Shown piece after piece: positions 4,586-5,287 of a DNA stretch of 5,287 nt (position 1 is its first letter; the number at the start of each line of letters is the position of its first letter). Position numbers and translations under genes: made by a program. The stretch is from contig CAMLKY010000192.1 of NCBI GenBank assembly GCA_946480545.1, positions 1-5,287 on the forward strand, written 5' to 3'. The notes under the pieces are model-generated. The model was not told the origin of the DNA, searched no databases, and was given only the letters and a program-made list of their open reading frames with translations. The DNA comes from an uncultured Acidobacteriota bacterium. Its GTDB lineage: Bacteria > Acidobacteriota > Blastocatellia > Pyrinomonadales > Pyrinomonadaceae.

Positions 4586-5287
4586 ATGGGCAACCTATCT
4601 TCCACGCTGTCGCGCGCATTCCGAGCCGCGACTCTCGCAACGATCGTTCTTCTCATCAACTCAACCGTAACCACCGGGAGCAAGCACGCGTTTGGAATAC
4701 TTGTTCCGGACAGAACGGACACGCTTATCTCCAAACTGAATGGAAATTCCCTCCTGATCAATGAGGTCGACTCGGATCAGACAGGCACCGATACGATGGA
4801 GTTTATAGAGCTCTACGATGGTGGATCGGGAAACACTCCGCTTGATGGATTGGTTGTTGTCCTGTTCAACGGCAGCAATGACACCTCGTACGCAGCGTTT
4901 GACCTGGATGGATTTTCTACCGACGCGAGCGGCTACTTTCTTCTTGGGAACTCGGCCGTTCCGGGGGTCGACCGCGTCTTTGGAAACAGCCTTCTGCAGA
5001 ACGGCCAGGATGCAGTCGCGCTCTTCGCGGCTAATTCAAGCGACTTTCCCAACGGCACACCCGTCTCGACGACCGCACTCGACGATGCACTTGTATACGA
5101 TACCGGGCAGGCAGACGATGCCGGCCTCCTCGTGATGCTCAACGCCGCTCAACCGCAGGTCGATGAGAATCAGCTCGGCACGGGGGCGACCGTCTCGATG
5201 CAAAGATGTCCCAATGGATCCGGCGGACAACGCAATACGAACACCTATGCCGTGTTCGCCCCGACGCCGGGCTCCACGAATTCCTGT
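4586..5287 (+). CDS. Secreted lamin-tail-domain (LTD) protein, 3' end outside window
   Basis: The frame stays open to the right edge and gives 234 residues. ATG 4586 is chosen because AGGAG (4571-4575), within AAAAAAGGAGCC, lies ten bases ahead. Residues 8-33 (LSRAFRAATLATIVLLINS onward) form a basic and hydrophobic signal-peptide-like start, so export is likely. From about residue 55 the sequence matches the LTD immunoglobulin-like fold: LLINEVDSDQTGTDTMEFIE, LDGLVVVLFNGSNDTSYAAF, GYFLLGNSAVPGVDRVF, NGQDAVALF, DDALVYDTGQADDAG and the closing RCPNGSGG...FAPTPGSTNSC. In bacteria such domains are found on secreted and cell-surface proteins, including large extracellular nucleases, where they come before the catalytic part. 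Whether this protein continues into a nuclease or ends soon after Cys234 cannot be seen. It has its own promoter and is separate from the upstream unit. No lesion is visible in this gene. Confidence 0.85.
   Translation, partial: MGNLSSTLSRAFRAATLATIVLLINSTVTTGSKHAFGILVPDRTDTLISKLNGNSLLINEVDSDQTGTDTMEFIELYDGGSGNTPLDGLVVVLFNGSNDTSYAAFDLDGFSTDASGYFLLGNSAVPGVDRVFGNSLLQNGQDAVALFAANSSDFPNGTPVSTTALDDALVYDTGQADDAGLLVMLNAAQPQVDENQLGTGATVSMQRCPNGSGGQRNTNTYAVFAPTPGSTNSC

Noticed and set aside
4818..5135. A 105-residue + strand open frame inside the LTD-protein gene.
   Set aside because: It is in a different frame from the continuous LTD coding sequence, is rich in Thr/Arg/Ser and has no family resemblance.

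Overview
This window has moderately high GC content. By family resemblance it looks like an acidobacterium of the Blastocatellia/Pyrinomonadaceae type. Three things point there: a NifA-like sigma-54 activator ending in [19 protein letters not shown] directly in front of glnE, a pair of small secreted protein families that I associate with that group, and a secreted lamin-tail-domain (LTD) protein. The taxonomic call is an inference; no rRNA or other marker is present. All genes are on the + strand.

Region 1 (2-2993) concerns nitrogen control. It holds the C-terminal end of a sigma-54-dependent NifA/NtrC-type activator, whose stop codon overlaps the glnE start (TGATG). glnE encodes the bifunctional glutamine synthetase adenylyltransferase/adenylyl-removing enzyme. 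It is broken: after ELNYS of the N-terminal (adenylyl-removing) nucleotidyltransferase motif, about 35 codons are missing and the reading frame changes, so it survives as two overlapping ORFs. The lost piece carries the catalytic DxD motif of the adenylyl-removing domain. The C-terminal adenylyltransferase domain looks complete. The linker between the two domains also looks short.

Region 2 (2994-4217) starts with a perfect 10-bp hairpin. Two small genes for predicted secreted proteins of unknown function follow, apparently as one transcription unit, and a strong 13-bp hairpin terminator closes it. Both genes are also interrupted. The first changes frame, with apparent loss of residues, after its hydrophobic segment. 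The second is cut by a TGA within one reading frame, between its N-terminal helical repeat and its C-terminal conserved domain. Three consecutive genes with motif-removing interruptions is the most unusual property of the window. It means either a decaying segment or a faulty assembly, and read mapping would decide.

Region 3 (4218-5287) is a roughly 370-base gene-free stretch leading to a secreted LTD protein that runs off the right edge. The stretch ends in a consensus sigma-70-type promoter (TTGACA, 16 bases, TATAAT) flanked by a perfect 9-bp inverted repeat whose arms lie about five helical turns apart. A roughly 94-nt leader follows, with a GC-rich hairpin and a self-complementary ribosome-binding/start region. 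This is the best candidate for regulation not yet described. I found no mobile element, CRISPR array, tRNA or rRNA.
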